From Bacteroidetes bacterium ADurb.Bin012 (GTDB lineage: Bacteria; Bacteroidota; Bacteroidia; Bacteroidales; TTA-H9): a stretch of 64,000 nt of DNA. Position numbers and translations under genes: made by a program. Where the stretch lies: assembly GCA_002071415.1 (NCBI GenBank), contig MWFC01000002.1, forward strand, positions 1 to 64,000, read 5' to 3'. Below, piece by piece: positions 29,403-38,400 of this stretch. Numbering within the stretch: the first letter of the stretch is position 1; every line of letters starts with the position of its first letter. The notes below the pieces were generated by a model. It saw only the letters and a list, made by a program, of their open reading frames with translations. It was not told the DNA's origin and ran no database searches.

Positions 29403-30377
29403 TCAGTAATATTTTTGATATTTCAAGAATCTCCCAACATAGTCGATAATTCCATCGTACAAAGAAGTAAAATCTGGAGTAAGACCTGTTGCCTGAATTT
29501 TGCGAATATCGGCCTGAGTAAAATACTGATATTTATCCCGAATATCTATAGGAGTATCAATAAATTCAATAGCTGGTGAAAACTCAAGTGCCTCGAATAC
29601 AGCCTCCGCAACTCTGAGAAATGGTTCAGCCTTACCTGTTCCCAGATTATAAATTCCCGAAACGGGTCTATGTTGCCAGAACCGAATCAGGGTTTCTATC
29701 ACATCGAAAACATAAACAAAGTCTCTTTTCTGCATGCCATCGGCATAATCAGGCCTGTGCGAACGAAACAGCCTTACTTTACCTGTATTCCTGATTTGAT
29801 TTGCCGAATGAAAAACTACTGATGCCATCCGATGTTTATGATATTCGTTAGGCCCATAAACATTAAAAAATTTAAAACCAGCCCAAAAAGGAGGAGTGAT
29901 GTTCTGCTGAAGAACCCATTTATCGAATTCGTTCTTCGAGATGCCATAAGGATTTAATGGCCGAAGAAGAGGAATAAGATGATGATCGTCGCTGTAACCC
30001 AACTCTCCAGCACCATAAGTAGCTGCGCTCGAGGCATATAATAAAGGAATCCGATATTGGCTGCAAAAATTAAAAATCTGTTTGGAATAAGTGAGATTGA
30101 GGGCATCGAATACTTTTTCGTTCATTTCGGTAGTATCGGTACGGGCGCCCAAATGAAAAACAACCTCGATATCGCACGAACACTCATGAACCCCTTGCAA
30201 AAAATCTTCTCTGGGTATGCACATCTCATATTTTTTATTTACCCAATTGGGTTCTTTTAAAATTGAGGAAAAATCATCTACCAAAATCAGATTTTCGTAA
30301 CCCAATTCATTCAATTTACCCACAAGGCAGCTTCCTATAAAGCCTGCAGCTCCCGTAACGATAATTTTTTTTTGCAT
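29403..30377 (-). CDS. hldD: ADP-L-glycero-D-manno-heptose 6-epimerase
   Basis: 324 residues. An extended short-chain dehydrogenase that epimerises ADP-heptose for the lipopolysaccharide inner core. The N-terminal NAD(P) motif is KIIVTGAAGFIGSCLVGKLN; the catalytic Tyr and Lys are in NPYGISKNEFDKW. HLGARTDTTE and YASSAATYGAG and the heptose-specific GFKFFNVYGPNEYHKHRMAS separate HldD from other sugar epimerases. It lies 48 bases after mqnB on the same strand. Confidence 0.92.
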   Translation of the reverse strand: MQKKIIVTGAAGFIGSCLVGKLNELGYENLILVDDFSSILKEPNWVNKKYEMCIPREDFLQGVHECSCDIEVVFHLGARTDTTEMNEKVFDALNLTYSKQIFNFCSQYRIPLLYASSAATYGAGELGYSDDHHLIPLLRPLNPYGISKNEFDKWVLQQNITPPFWAGFKFFNVYGPNEYHKHRMASVVFHSANQIRNTGKVRLFRSHRPDYADGMQKRDFVYVFDVIETLIRFWQHRPVSGIYNLGTGKAEPFLRVAEAVFEALEFSPAIEFIDTPIDIRDKYQYFTQADIRKIQATGLTPDFTSLYDGIIDYVGRFLKYQKYY

Positions 30378-30425
30378 TTCGATGAAAAAAATGAATCAAT
30401 CTATCAGATCAAAAAATTATACACT

Positions 30426-31112
30426 TTAGCGCGGAAGCACATTTAGGGCTTCGTGAACGGAATAGGTGAGATTTTGAATAGCTTTTTCGATGTCCCATCC
30501 TTCTTCGTCGGGAGGGCCAATATAATTCGAAACTGCTCTTAATTCGATAAAAGGCACTTCACTGGCAAGGCAGCTAAAGAAAAATGCTCCTCCTTCTTGA
30601 GTTTCGATATCGGCCTCTATATTGGAATGATAAGTATTGAGACGCCTTCCCGTAAGATTTACCAAATTAACCGTAGCTCCGCGAGCCGTTGCCAGATTCT
30701 TGAACCCCATTACCTGATTATAATGAGGATTCTGCAACACAGTATTCTTGCATGCGGTAGGCAAACTGGTATCGAACCCCATGTCCTGTAAATACTTAAA
30801 TCCAGCATCATCACTCATCCCAAATTCTGGGAAAAATTCCTCACTTACGTTGAGCACCGTACCCGGAGAAAATTCCTTTCGAAAAGAACTGCATATTCCT
30901 GCATCGAGCACCAAATTGTATTGAGTATTTCGCAGAGCTTTTCCTACTCCAAAAGCAGTGGCTACCATGCCCATACCCGTTACTAATACATCGATGCGAT
31001 GCTCACCGTATCGAAAAGAATAATTGTTTCCAGAATACTTGCGTAAAAAGGTAAACCCGTCCATCAAGGGCTTTGCTTCCAGCCAAGTAGCTGTAACTAA
31101 TAAGATACGCAT
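30426..31112 (-). CDS. mqnB: Futalosine hydrolase (nucleosidase family)
   Basis: 228 residues. The fold is that of MTA/SAH nucleosidases: VLVTGMGMVATAFGVGKALR, then LVLDAGICSSFRKEFSPGTV and ATARGATVNLVNLTGRRLN, and the C-terminal FIELRAVSNYIGPPDEEGWD with the catalytic-Asp-like region. The glycine-rich VLDAGICSSF and SNYIGPPDEEGWD resemble MqnB of the futalosine menaquinone pathway more than MtnN. It would cleave futalosine to release hypoxanthine. No other mqn genes are in the window, so the assignment rests on sequence alone. Confidence 0.75.
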   Translation of the reverse strand: MRILLVTATWLEAKPLMDGFTFLRKYSGNNYSFRYGEHRIDVLVTGMGMVATAFGVGKALRNTQYNLVLDAGICSSFRKEFSPGTVLNVSEEFFPEFGMSDDAGFKYLQDMGFDTSLPTACKNTVLQNPHYNQVMGFKNLATARGATVNLVNLTGRRLNTYHSNIEADIETQEGGAFFFSCLASEVPFIELRAVSNYIGPPDEEGWDIEKAIQNLTYSVHEALNVLPR

Positions 31113-31541
31113 TGTAAAGGCTTTATAAAATTACTCGAATATATCTCCACTGATTACAAACCCCATTTCGGGGGCAAAACTACAAAAATAAAATTATCGT
31201 AAGGGTATTCTTGGCTCGTTCTCTTTAAAATTCTTGAGATGATTCTAAAATTCTTCGTTCGCATGCAAAATTACGATATTTCTTCGATCTACGCAAAATA
31301 ATGTTGTAAAAAACGGGGTGCATAAATTCTTCCTGGCAAACAATCCACTGCTTCAGTTACAAAAGAAATATCCTCAATCTATGACATTTGGGGGCATTTA
31401 AAAAAGCAAATTCACTACAAAATTCAACTATTTGTCATAAAATATCTTACCATAACAACGCTCCTCTGGAAGAAAAGTTTAGCTACTTCAAGATTTATTG
31501 AATCATCATTTGAGGCAGAATAATCGATTTAAGGCAAAAAT
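31113..31541. other. Intergenic region
   Basis: About 430 bases, AT-rich. Two adjacent minus-strand -7 boxes lie at 31175-31190 and a third candidate at 31266-31273 (TAATTTTG). No gene seen. Confidence 0.4.
31175..31190 (-). promoter_or_regulatory. Tandem -7 boxes upstream of mqnB
   Basis: Read on the minus strand, TATTTTTG is followed directly by TAGTTTTG; both match TAnnTTTG. They would give leaders of about 50-65 bases to mqnB. Confidence 0.5.
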
Positions 31542-32183
31542 TTATCTATTTTCTCGATCGAGTGAGGAGATTATTTCGCAAAACTCACTCACAATCATTG
31601 CAGTAGCACCCCAAATCCTCACCTCTTCTATAAAATAAGCTGGAGCTTTATAGCTATCCCCTGCCGATGAAGTAAAAACTTCAATGCGCCGGTGATTTCT
31701 ATCCAAAATATCATTGAGTCGAACCCTGATCACTTTCTGTACCTCGTCGGGTTGAGGTCGAAAATGATCGCAGCCATCGGCAAATCCTATAAATGGATAA
31801 ATCATAAAATTGCTCGTGGGAACGTATAAGGGGGTAAGCTGACCCAAAACCTTCAAATGATTGCATTTTAAAGCAATTTCTTCGGTAGCTTCGCGCAAAG
31901 CAGTATCCAGCAATGTTTTATCATGAGGTTCGCGACGTCCGCCAGGAAACGAAATCTGACCCGAATGCGGCCCATCATCTTCAGTTCGTTGAATGAAAAC
32001 AATTTCATAATCGGCTGAGTTTTTAACCAAAAGCAATAAAACCGCACTCTCGATGGGCACCATATCTGCAGGAGGAATATGAACTCTCCCGGTTGGTGCC
32101 ATATTTTTCTGAGCTTCCCAGCCAGGTAAATGATACGAAAGCCTTCCCTGCAACTCATCAATATCGAGTGTAAAATTTTTCAC
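31542..32183 (-). CDS. Nudix hydrolase, CoA-pyrophosphatase-like
   Basis: 213 residues. The Nudix box is visible as GQISFPGGRREPHDKTLL continuing into ALREATEEIAL; the REATEE part supplies the metal-binding glutamates. The upstream IQRTEDDGPHSGQISFPGG and LGQLTPLYVPTSNFMIYPFI fit the NudL/CoAse subgroup, which hydrolyses CoA and acyl-CoA to phosphopantetheine derivatives and ADP. Substrate is not proven. ATG start at 32183; no close neighbour on the same strand. Confidence 0.88.
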   Translation of the reverse strand: MKNFTLDIDELQGRLSYHLPGWEAQKNMAPTGRVHIPPADMVPIESAVLLLLVKNSADYEIVFIQRTEDDGPHSGQISFPGGRREPHDKTLLDTALREATEEIALKCNHLKVLGQLTPLYVPTSNFMIYPFIGFADGCDHFRPQPDEVQKVIRVRLNDILDRNHRRIEVFTSSAGDSYKAPAYFIEEVRIWGATAMIVSEFCEIISSLDRENR

Positions 32184-32535
32184 GATTTACTTTCTTTATT
32201 CCAGAAAACCTTAGAGTAATTAATTCCTATTTTTAACAACACAAAATACACTTTTGTTGCAAATAATACATATTTGTAAAATTACGAACAATATCCTCAA
32301 TAAACAATAGAACAGGATGGTATCTTTATAACAAAAGAATTCTCGACCTTAAAATACTGTCCTATTCTTCTTCATCAGGAATAATGAGAGAACAGAAATT
32401 TCTCTCTTCATTATTGCCGGACTCGGACATGAATCGATAGTGAAGTCATCCGAACATAAAACTTCATTTATCGAAAATGTTCGAGACATTGAATTTTTCC
32501 GTACTTTTATGGCCGGTAAGATTTGGGAGGATTAT
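32184..32535. other. Divergent intergenic region upstream of clpS
   Basis: AT-rich with no gene. A near-consensus -7 box TACTTTTA at 32502-32509 precedes clpS. A GTG-start extension of clpS to 32440 would run through this box and is rejected. Confidence 0.45.
32525..32530 (+). promoter_or_regulatory. Strong Shine-Dalgarno site of clpS
   Basis: GGGAGG sits five bases before the ATG at 32536. Such a site is rare in this window, where most genes have A/T-rich leaders, and it decides the start against upstream candidates at 32440 and 32509. Confidence 0.6.
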
Positions 32536-32808
32536 ATGGAAGAAACCAAGGAAAAAACTATTGCTCAAGAGGTAACAGGGGTAATAGGGGTCAAGGATCT
32601 GATCCTATTCAACGATGATGTGAACACCTTTGAATATGTGATAGAATGTTTGATGGAAGTTTGCCAGCACACCCTCGAACAAGCGGAACAATGCGCTACT
32701 ATTGCACACTTGAAGGGGAAATGCCCCATAAAAATGGGATGTTATGAGGAACTTAAGCCTATATGCGATGAATTGATCCGACGTAAATTAACCGTCGCAA
32801 TCAAATAA
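32536..32808 (+). CDS. clpS: ATP-dependent Clp protease adaptor ClpS
   Basis: 90 residues from the ATG at 32536. ClpS delivers N-degron substrates to the ClpAP or ClpCP protease. The conserved LILFNDDVNTFEYVIECLME forms the N-degron binding pocket (Asn-Asp pair), and AHLKGKCPIKMGCYEELKPI continues the fold. Length is normal with this start; the longer reading would add 32 atypical residues. nfeD begins four bases after its stop, followed by floA, so the three genes may form one operon. Confidence 0.92.
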   Translation: MEETKEKTIAQEVTGVIGVKDLILFNDDVNTFEYVIECLMEVCQHTLEQAEQCATIAHLKGKCPIKMGCYEELKPICDELIRRKLTVAIK

Positions 32809-32812
32809 TCCC

Positions 32813-33277
32813 ATGAGTTGGAGTATTATCATCATTTTAATTGTAGTAGGGCTTATATTTATGGTCCTCGAAATTCTGGTGATTCCCGGAACTTCGGTAG
32901 GAGGTATTATTGCACTGGCATGTGTAGGCATTGCTATATGGCAGAGTTTTGCTGCCCATGGAATGATAGCCGGTTCGATCACTTTAGGTATTACATTGGC
33001 TGTCAGTTTCATAGTGCTCTATTTTTCTTTGAAGTCGAATACATGGAAGCGGCTCATGCTAACCCAGCAAAATACGGCCAAGGTGAATGTCATCAATGAA
33101 GACATCGTAAAACCCGGTATACAGGGGTTAACCCTTTCACGACTGGCACCTGCTGGAAAGATCGAAATTGAAGGTCAGGAATATGAAGCTCATACATTCG
33201 GAGAATATGTCGATCCTGGCCAAAAGGTGATAGTCGTAAAGATAGAATACAATAAAATTTATGTAAAACCAATTTAA
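32813..33277 (+). CDS. NfeD-family membrane protein
   Basis: 154 residues. Three membrane segments (about 4-26, 28-47 and 50-72) with the typical [17 protein letters not shown] motif, then an OB-fold domain (about 95-153: [20 protein letters not shown] to [14 protein letters not shown]). This is the short NfeD1b-type without the serine peptidase domain. Its partner, the flotillin-like FloA, begins ten bases downstream; the pair is a standard operon. Confidence 0.92.
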   Translation: MSWSIIIILIVVGLIFMVLEILVIPGTSVGGIIALACVGIAIWQSFAAHGMIAGSITLGITLAVSFIVLYFSLKSNTWKRLMLTQQNTAKVNVINEDIVKPGIQGLTLSRLAPAGKIEIEGQEYEAHTFGEYVDPGQKVIVVKIEYNKIYVKPI

Positions 33278-33287
33278 TCAACATTTT

Positions 33288-34292
33288 ATGTCTAGTACAC
33301 TATTAATTATTATTATAGGGCTGGTAGCTCTATTCGGTTTATGGATTATTTTTTACTTTATTCCTGTAGGTTTATGGTTTTCAGCTCTGGTGAGCGGAGT
33401 TAGAATCTCTTTGATACAGCTTATTTTGATGCGATGGAGAAAAGTACCTCCCTCGGTCATTGTTAATAATTTGATTGCTGCCACAAAAGCTGGATTGAAG
33501 ATCAATGCTAATGATCTTGAAACACATTATTTAGCTGGAGGACGCGTAAAATCAGTGGTCAATGCTTTGATCTCTGCCGAAAAAGCCAACATGGGTTTGG
33601 ACATCAAGACGGCCACAGCCATCGATTTGGCTGGAAGAGACGTATTTGAAGCCGTACAAATGTCGGTTCAGCCCAAGGTAATCGATACTCCTCCAGTTAC
33701 GGCCGTTGCGAAAGATGGGATTCAACTTATAGCCAAAGCCAGAGTAACCGTGAGAGCAAACATCAGGCGACTGGTTGGGGGTGCAGGCGAAGAAACTATA
33801 CTAGCCCGAGTAGGAGAAGGCATAGTTTCGAGCATTGGCTCGGCCGAAAGCCATAAAATCGTGCTCGAAAACCCGGATTCCATCTCTAAACTGGTGCTGC
33901 AAAAAGGACTGGACTCAGGCACGGCCTTCGAAATCCTTTCTATCGATATTGCCGATATCGATGTAGGGAAGAATATTGGAGCCGTTCTTCAGATGGATCA
34001 GGCCAATGCCGATAAAAACATCGCTCAAGCCAAGGCCGAAGAAAGAAGGGCTATGGCAGTAGCACTCGAACAGGAAATGAAGGCAAAGGCACAAGAAGCC
34101 CGCGCTAAGGTCATCGAAGCAGAATCGGAAATCCCTAAAGCCATTGCCGAGGCTTTCCGCAACGGCAACTTGGGCATCATGGATTATTACCGTTTCGAAA
34201 ACCTGAAAGCAGATACGAAAATGCGCGAAAGCATTGCCACCCCACCCGCTAAACCTAAAAATACCAAAGATGACGACTTGACACAACAGTAA
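33288..34292 (+). CDS. floA: Flotillin-like protein FloA
   Basis: 334 residues. A membrane hairpin at the N-terminus (about 5-45), then the SPFH domain ([40 protein letters not shown]) and an Ala/Glu-rich coiled coil (about 230-295: [20 protein letters not shown]). It organises membrane microdomains. The C-terminus is a charged tail ([11 protein letters not shown]). It follows nfeD in the usual order; a bidirectional terminator lies about 130 bases after the stop. Confidence 0.93.
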   Translation: MSSTLLIIIIGLVALFGLWIIFYFIPVGLWFSALVSGVRISLIQLILMRWRKVPPSVIVNNLIAATKAGLKINANDLETHYLAGGRVKSVVNALISAEKANMGLDIKTATAIDLAGRDVFEAVQMSVQPKVIDTPPVTAVAKDGIQLIAKARVTVRANIRRLVGGAGEETILARVGEGIVSSIGSAESHKIVLENPDSISKLVLQKGLDSGTAFEILSIDIADIDVGKNIGAVLQMDQANADKNIAQAKAEERRAMAVALEQEMKAKAQEARAKVIEAESEIPKAIAEAFRNGNLGIMDYYRFENLKADTKMRESIATPPAKPKNTKDDDLTQQ

Positions 34293-34420
34293 TGAGAGAT
34301 CGGTGGATGGTGATTAGTGGATGGCGGTTAGAGTTTGTGAGTTGTAAGTTGTGTGTTATAAGTTGTTAATTGGTTATCAATTTGTCAATAGGCGTTTTAC
34401 GTATTCCATTAGCTTATTAA

Positions 34421-34462
34421 AAACGCACTGCGCGTTATCAATTTACAACACGCAGTGCGTTT
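34421..34462. terminator. Bidirectional terminator between floA and the tricorn-like protease gene
   Basis: AAACGCACTGCG at 34421-34432 pairs perfectly with CGCAGTGCGTTT at 34451-34462, with an 18-base loop. A/T-rich runs flank both sides, so it can end the plus-strand floA transcript and the minus-strand protease transcript. Confidence 0.8.
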
Positions 34463-34463
34463 C

Positions 34464-34483
34464 ATTTATTTATTTATTTATTT
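34464..34483. repeat. Five-copy ATTT microsatellite
   Basis: The tetranucleotide ATTT is repeated five times between the terminator stem and the stop codon of the protease gene. Copy-number variation here would not change a protein. Confidence 0.6.
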
Positions 34484-37400
34484 CGATTTATCTGGATAAG
34501 GTGGAACAGGTGGGAACTGTTCGGGCCAGTTTTGCAATTCCTCGAGTATTACCTCGATAGCCTTATTTAATTGCTCATCTACTCCCTCGTATTCTTTAGC
34601 CGGATCGTTCCATATTTCTATGTCGGGTTCAACACCATAACCTTCAATAATGAAGGATTTTCCTTCCACATCATAAGGAGCAAATTCGGGCTTATTGAGC
34701 ATGCCACCATCTATAATGGGCAAAGTACCACGAATTCCGACTACACCTCCCCATGTACGCTGTCCAACGGTTTTCCCCAATTTATAATATTTAAACTGAT
34801 AAGGGAAAAGGTCGCCATCCGAGGCTGAATAGCGGTCAATAAGCAAAACCTTTGGACCCCAAATCATTTGTGAAGGACGTGTAGTAACCGCTCCATTCCT
34901 TTGAACACTGAATGTAGCCACTTCTCGCCTCAATCTTTCGATAATCATAGGAGAAACATTTCCACCTCCATTGCCACGGTCGTCTATAATCAAGGCGCGT
35001 TTATCCAGTTGGGGGTAGAAATACTTTGCAAACTCGTTCAATCCTGCAATCCCCATATCCGGAATATGGATATACCCAACTTGCCCATTGGTAGCTTTGT
35101 TAACCTTTTCGATGTTTGATCTAACCCAGTTAAAATAATACAAACCCGATTCGCTTTCGATGGGTTTAATAATCACTTTTCTGGCTGCTGAAGGATCGGG
35201 AGTAGAAGCAACGCTCAGTTCAACCAAGGACCCTGCCTTACCTACCAAAGAAGTGTAAATATCAAGCATTTGATTGGTAGGTTGGCCATTCACCTCAAGA
35301 ATAAAATCGCCTTCCTGAATATTTAAGCCCGGCTCGGTAAGGGGAGAGCGCAAAGAAGGATCCCAATTTTCTCCAGACAGTATTTTATCAATTTTAAAAT
35401 AACCTGAAGCATCCTTACTCAAACGCGCCCCCAGAAGCCCAGTTTTTATTCTTTGAGGTTCGGGTTTGTCGCCACCCCCCACGTAAGCATGTCCAATATT
35501 CAACTCACCAACCATTTCACCAATAATATAATTCAAATCATTGCGATTGTTAACATACTTTACCATGGGTTCATATTTCTGATAGATGGCTTTCCAATTT
35601 ACGCCATGCATGTTGGGATCATAGAAAAAGTCGCGCATCTGTCGCCACGACTCCTTAAAAGCCTCGGCCCACTCCTGCTTCACATTCACAAAAACCTTCA
35701 TATCTGATAAATTGAGGGATTCTTCTGGTTGAATCTTTGATTGAGGGGCGTCAATAATATAATATTTCCCTCGAGCAGCAATCATCATCTTCTTACCATC
35801 TGGAGCAAGAACAAAGGCATGGTACTCTCCAATAACGGTTTCCTTCTTATTATTCAAGTCGAAATAACAAAGCAAGGCTTTCGATTCCTTAGAATTAGTA
35901 CGATTGTAATATATCCCTTTTTCGGTAGGTGCAAGATTCCAGAAACGACCGGGATCGACTTCAATGGCAATAGAACGGGTTTCGATCCCATCGAAATCGA
36001 TCTTAACCTCAGGGGAGGCCTTAGGCGATTTAGTTTCGTCCTTTTTTGCCTGAGGCTCTGGTTTCTTTTCTATGGCAGAAGCATTCAATTCCGTGGTTGG
36101 GGCAAAGGGAGAAGTTGTAAGTTTTGATAAAGGAACCAGATAAATTTTCTGCATGTCGATGTAAGCATGATTCCATTCTGTCCATGAATAAATGGGATTG
36201 AACTCACGGTTGGAAGCGAAATACAGATATTTCCCGTCAGGGCTGAAAGCTGGAGAGGTGGCGTCGTACCAACGATCAGTTGCAAAATGTTTTTCGCCCG
36301 TAGCAACTTCATAAACAAAAATACGAGACGATGTGCGAGTAGAAGGTAAAGTATAGGCAATCCAGCGATTATCGGGTGACCATGTAAATGAATTGAATTC
36401 ACCTTCAAGGGTCTGGTCAACCAGCGTAATCTTCTTTGTATTTACATCGATGTATTGCAATCGCTGCAGTTTATCCGACCATAAAATCTTTTTGCTGTCG
36501 GGTGACCAAAGCATAGAATATTTATAAGTATCCCCTAAATGTGTAAGTTGTTCAGCTGTTCCACTTCCATCGGCCGGTTGAATATATATCTCGTCTTCAC
36601 CGTTTCTATCACTGATATAAGCGATGTATTTCCCATCGGGAGAGCAAGCAATATCACGTTCGTGAATTGCCGAGGTAGAAGTAAGGTTGAATGTTACACC
36701 TTCTTTGGCAGGAACAGAAAATATATCACCACGAGCATCGAAAAATGCTCTCTTTCCGTCGGGCATCATGTCCCATGAGTTGATGCTTTTCGAAGCATCT
36801 TTCCAAGTATCACGACTTAAAAGAAAATCATCTCCCAGAAGAATATTTACCCTTTGTGCCCGGCGGGTTTTCAAGTCAAAAACATAAATATATCCTCCAT
36901 TTTCGTATATGATGGCATCGTCGCCAAGACTTGGAAATTTAATATCAAATTCCGTATAATTTGTCAATTTCTCGGTTTGACTGGTTTTTATGTTATAGCA
37001 GAAAAGATTCATAGTTCTGTCTCTATCGGAGAGGAAATAAATAAAATCATCTTTCCACATGGGGAAGATATCCTGATGGATATTATTAGTAATATTTTGA
37101 GTTTTTTTAGTTTTAAAGTCATAAATCCAGACATCATCGGCCATGCCGCCCTTATAATATTTCCAAGTTCTGAATTCTCTAAATACCTGATTGAAGGCTA
37201 ATTGTGACTTATCGGGAGAGTAGGAGCAAAAGCCACCCGAGGGCAGTGGAACTTCCTGGCTCAGGCTTCCTTGAATATTTACCACGAAAAGCTGTCCTTT
37301 AAAATCGTTGAAGCTTTGTTTGCGTGAGCGATATACAATGGATTCGTTATCGCGCCATGTCATTACGATGTTATTTGGCCCCATACGGTCAGAGATATCA

Positions 37401-37738
37401 TCGCGCTGTAAAGTTGCCGTATAAGTCAAGCGACGGGGAACGCCACCTTCGGCAGGGATAACGTAAACTTCGGTATTTCCGTCGTATTGTCCGGTAAAGG
37501 CGATCCATTTCCCATTGGGTGAAAAGCGTGCAAACATTTCATAGCCATTAGCATCGGAAGTAAGTTTACGGGCAATACCCCCAGATTTATCTACAGTATA
37601 AAGGTCGCCTGCATAGCTAAAAACAATCTGATTTCCATGAATGGTTGGAAATCTCATTAATCTTCCTTCTTCCTGAGCTTTCAATCCAAATGTGATGAAT
37701 ATCAGGAAAACGAACAACAGGTTAGCAATTTTTCTCAT
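34478..37738 (-). CDS. Tricorn-like S41-family peptidase, periplasmic
   Basis: 1086 residues from the ATG at 37738, which gives a clean signal peptide (MRKIANLLFVFLIFITFGLKAQ); the frame extends upstream to 37834 but that start lacks it. Two propellers follow (about 25-330 and 335-560; FSPNGKWIAFTGQYDGNTEV and similar blades), then a charged linker, a C1 helical region, a PDZ domain (about 775-860) and the S41 catalytic core. His750 (NIGHAYVGGG), Ser973 (YSASDGDLFP) and the C-terminal Glu in GYGVEPDIE match the tricorn tetrad, while the residue before the His is Gly rather than Ser. It should cut peptides in the periplasm. No proteasome genes nearby. Confidence 0.9.
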   Translation of the reverse strand: MRKIANLLFVFLIFITFGLKAQEEGRLMRFPTIHGNQIVFSYAGDLYTVDKSGGIARKLTSDANGYEMFARFSPNGKWIAFTGQYDGNTEVYVIPAEGGVPRRLTYTATLQRDDISDRMGPNNIVMTWRDNESIVYRSRKQSFNDFKGQLFVVNIQGSLSQEVPLPSGGFCSYSPDKSQLAFNQVFREFRTWKYYKGGMADDVWIYDFKTKKTQNITNNIHQDIFPMWKDDFIYFLSDRDRTMNLFCYNIKTSQTEKLTNYTEFDIKFPSLGDDAIIYENGGYIYVFDLKTRRAQRVNILLGDDFLLSRDTWKDASKSINSWDMMPDGKRAFFDARGDIFSVPAKEGVTFNLTSTSAIHERDIACSPDGKYIAYISDRNGEDEIYIQPADGSGTAEQLTHLGDTYKYSMLWSPDSKKILWSDKLQRLQYIDVNTKKITLVDQTLEGEFNSFTWSPDNRWIAYTLPSTRTSSRIFVYEVATGEKHFATDRWYDATSPAFSPDGKYLYFASNREFNPIYSWTEWNHAYIDMQKIYLVPLSKLTTSPFAPTTELNASAIEKKPEPQAKKDETKSPKASPEVKIDFDGIETRSIAIEVDPGRFWNLAPTEKGIYYNRTNSKESKALLCYFDLNNKKETVIGEYHAFVLAPDGKKMMIAARGKYYIIDAPQSKIQPEESLNLSDMKVFVNVKQEWAEAFKESWRQMRDFFYDPNMHGVNWKAIYQKYEPMVKYVNNRNDLNYIIGEMVGELNIGHAYVGGGDKPEPQRIKTGLLGARLSKDASGYFKIDKILSGENWDPSLRSPLTEPGLNIQEGDFILEVNGQPTNQMLDIYTSLVGKAGSLVELSVASTPDPSAARKVIIKPIESESGLYYFNWVRSNIEKVNKATNGQVGYIHIPDMGIAGLNEFAKYFYPQLDKRALIIDDRGNGGGNVSPMIIERLRREVATFSVQRNGAVTTRPSQMIWGPKVLLIDRYSASDGDLFPYQFKYYKLGKTVGQRTWGGVVGIRGTLPIIDGGMLNKPEFAPYDVEGKSFIIEGYGVEPDIEIWNDPAKEYEGVDEQLNKAIEVILEELQNWPEQFPPVPPYPDKSK

Positions 37739-37883
37739 TTCAAAAGCTTTAAAAATTTGAAGGCATAAAGTTATTGAAAAAGACCTTTCAAGTATGCAAA
37801 AAAAATGACAATAAATTAAAAAAGGCCATATCACTCCAGATACAGCCTTTTTGATTAACCAAAACCTAAAATTATGAAAACAC

Positions 37884-38366
37884 TTAGAGATTTGCGTATT
37901 CGTTGATGATTCCCTTCACATCTTCGGGAGCTACACGTCCATAAACTTTTTCGCCTATCATGACGACAGGTGCCAGACCGCAGGCTCCCACACATCTGAG
38001 GCAAGACAAAGAAAAGCGACCATCGGGTGTACTTTCGCCCACCTGAATATTCAGTTGTTTGCGAAACTCATCGAGAACCTTCTCTGCCCCTCTCACATAA
38101 CAAGCCGTTCCCAGACATATAGAAATAGAGAACTTCCCCTTGGGTACCATCGAGAAAAACGAATAAAAGGAAACAATACCATACACATGGGCTACCGAGA
38201 CATTCAATTCCTTAGCTACTACTTCCTGTACTTCGGCCGGAAGGTAACCAAAAATTTCCTGAGCCTTGTGTAGAACATTGATGAGTTCACCTTTATCGTT
38301 ATTGAAGGATTTACAGATATTTTTCAGTTGCTGGACTTTCGATTCGGGTAATTTAATGACAGCCAT
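37884..38366 (-). CDS. hydC: NuoE-like [2Fe-2S] subunit of the hydrogenase
   Basis: 160 residues with the thioredoxin-like [2Fe-2S] domain. Ligand pairs are in ICLGTACYVRGAEKVLDEF and LSCLRCVGACGLAPVVMIG. The helical N-terminal part (LINVLHKAQEIFGYLPAEVQ) is standard for 24-kDa subunits. It is the last gene of the operon, 34 bases after hydA. Together with HydB it should pass electrons between NAD(H) and the hydrogenase subunit. Confidence 0.9.
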   Translation of the reverse strand: MAVIKLPESKVQQLKNICKSFNNDKGELINVLHKAQEIFGYLPAEVQEVVAKELNVSVAHVYGIVSFYSFFSMVPKGKFSISICLGTACYVRGAEKVLDEFRKQLNIQVGESTPDGRFSLSCLRCVGACGLAPVVMIGEKVYGRVAPEDVKGIINEYANL

Positions 38367-38400
38367 TTTGTGTAATGTTTTTTAGTGAATAAGAGAATAT

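Noticed and set aside
32440-32535. Longer ClpS starting at a GTG
   Set aside because: It would precede the promoter-like box and ignore the strong Shine-Dalgarno site; the added residues are not ClpS-like.
37739-37834. Longer tricorn-like protein
   Set aside because: The signal peptide begins at the ATG at 37738; the extra 32 residues do not look like a leader.
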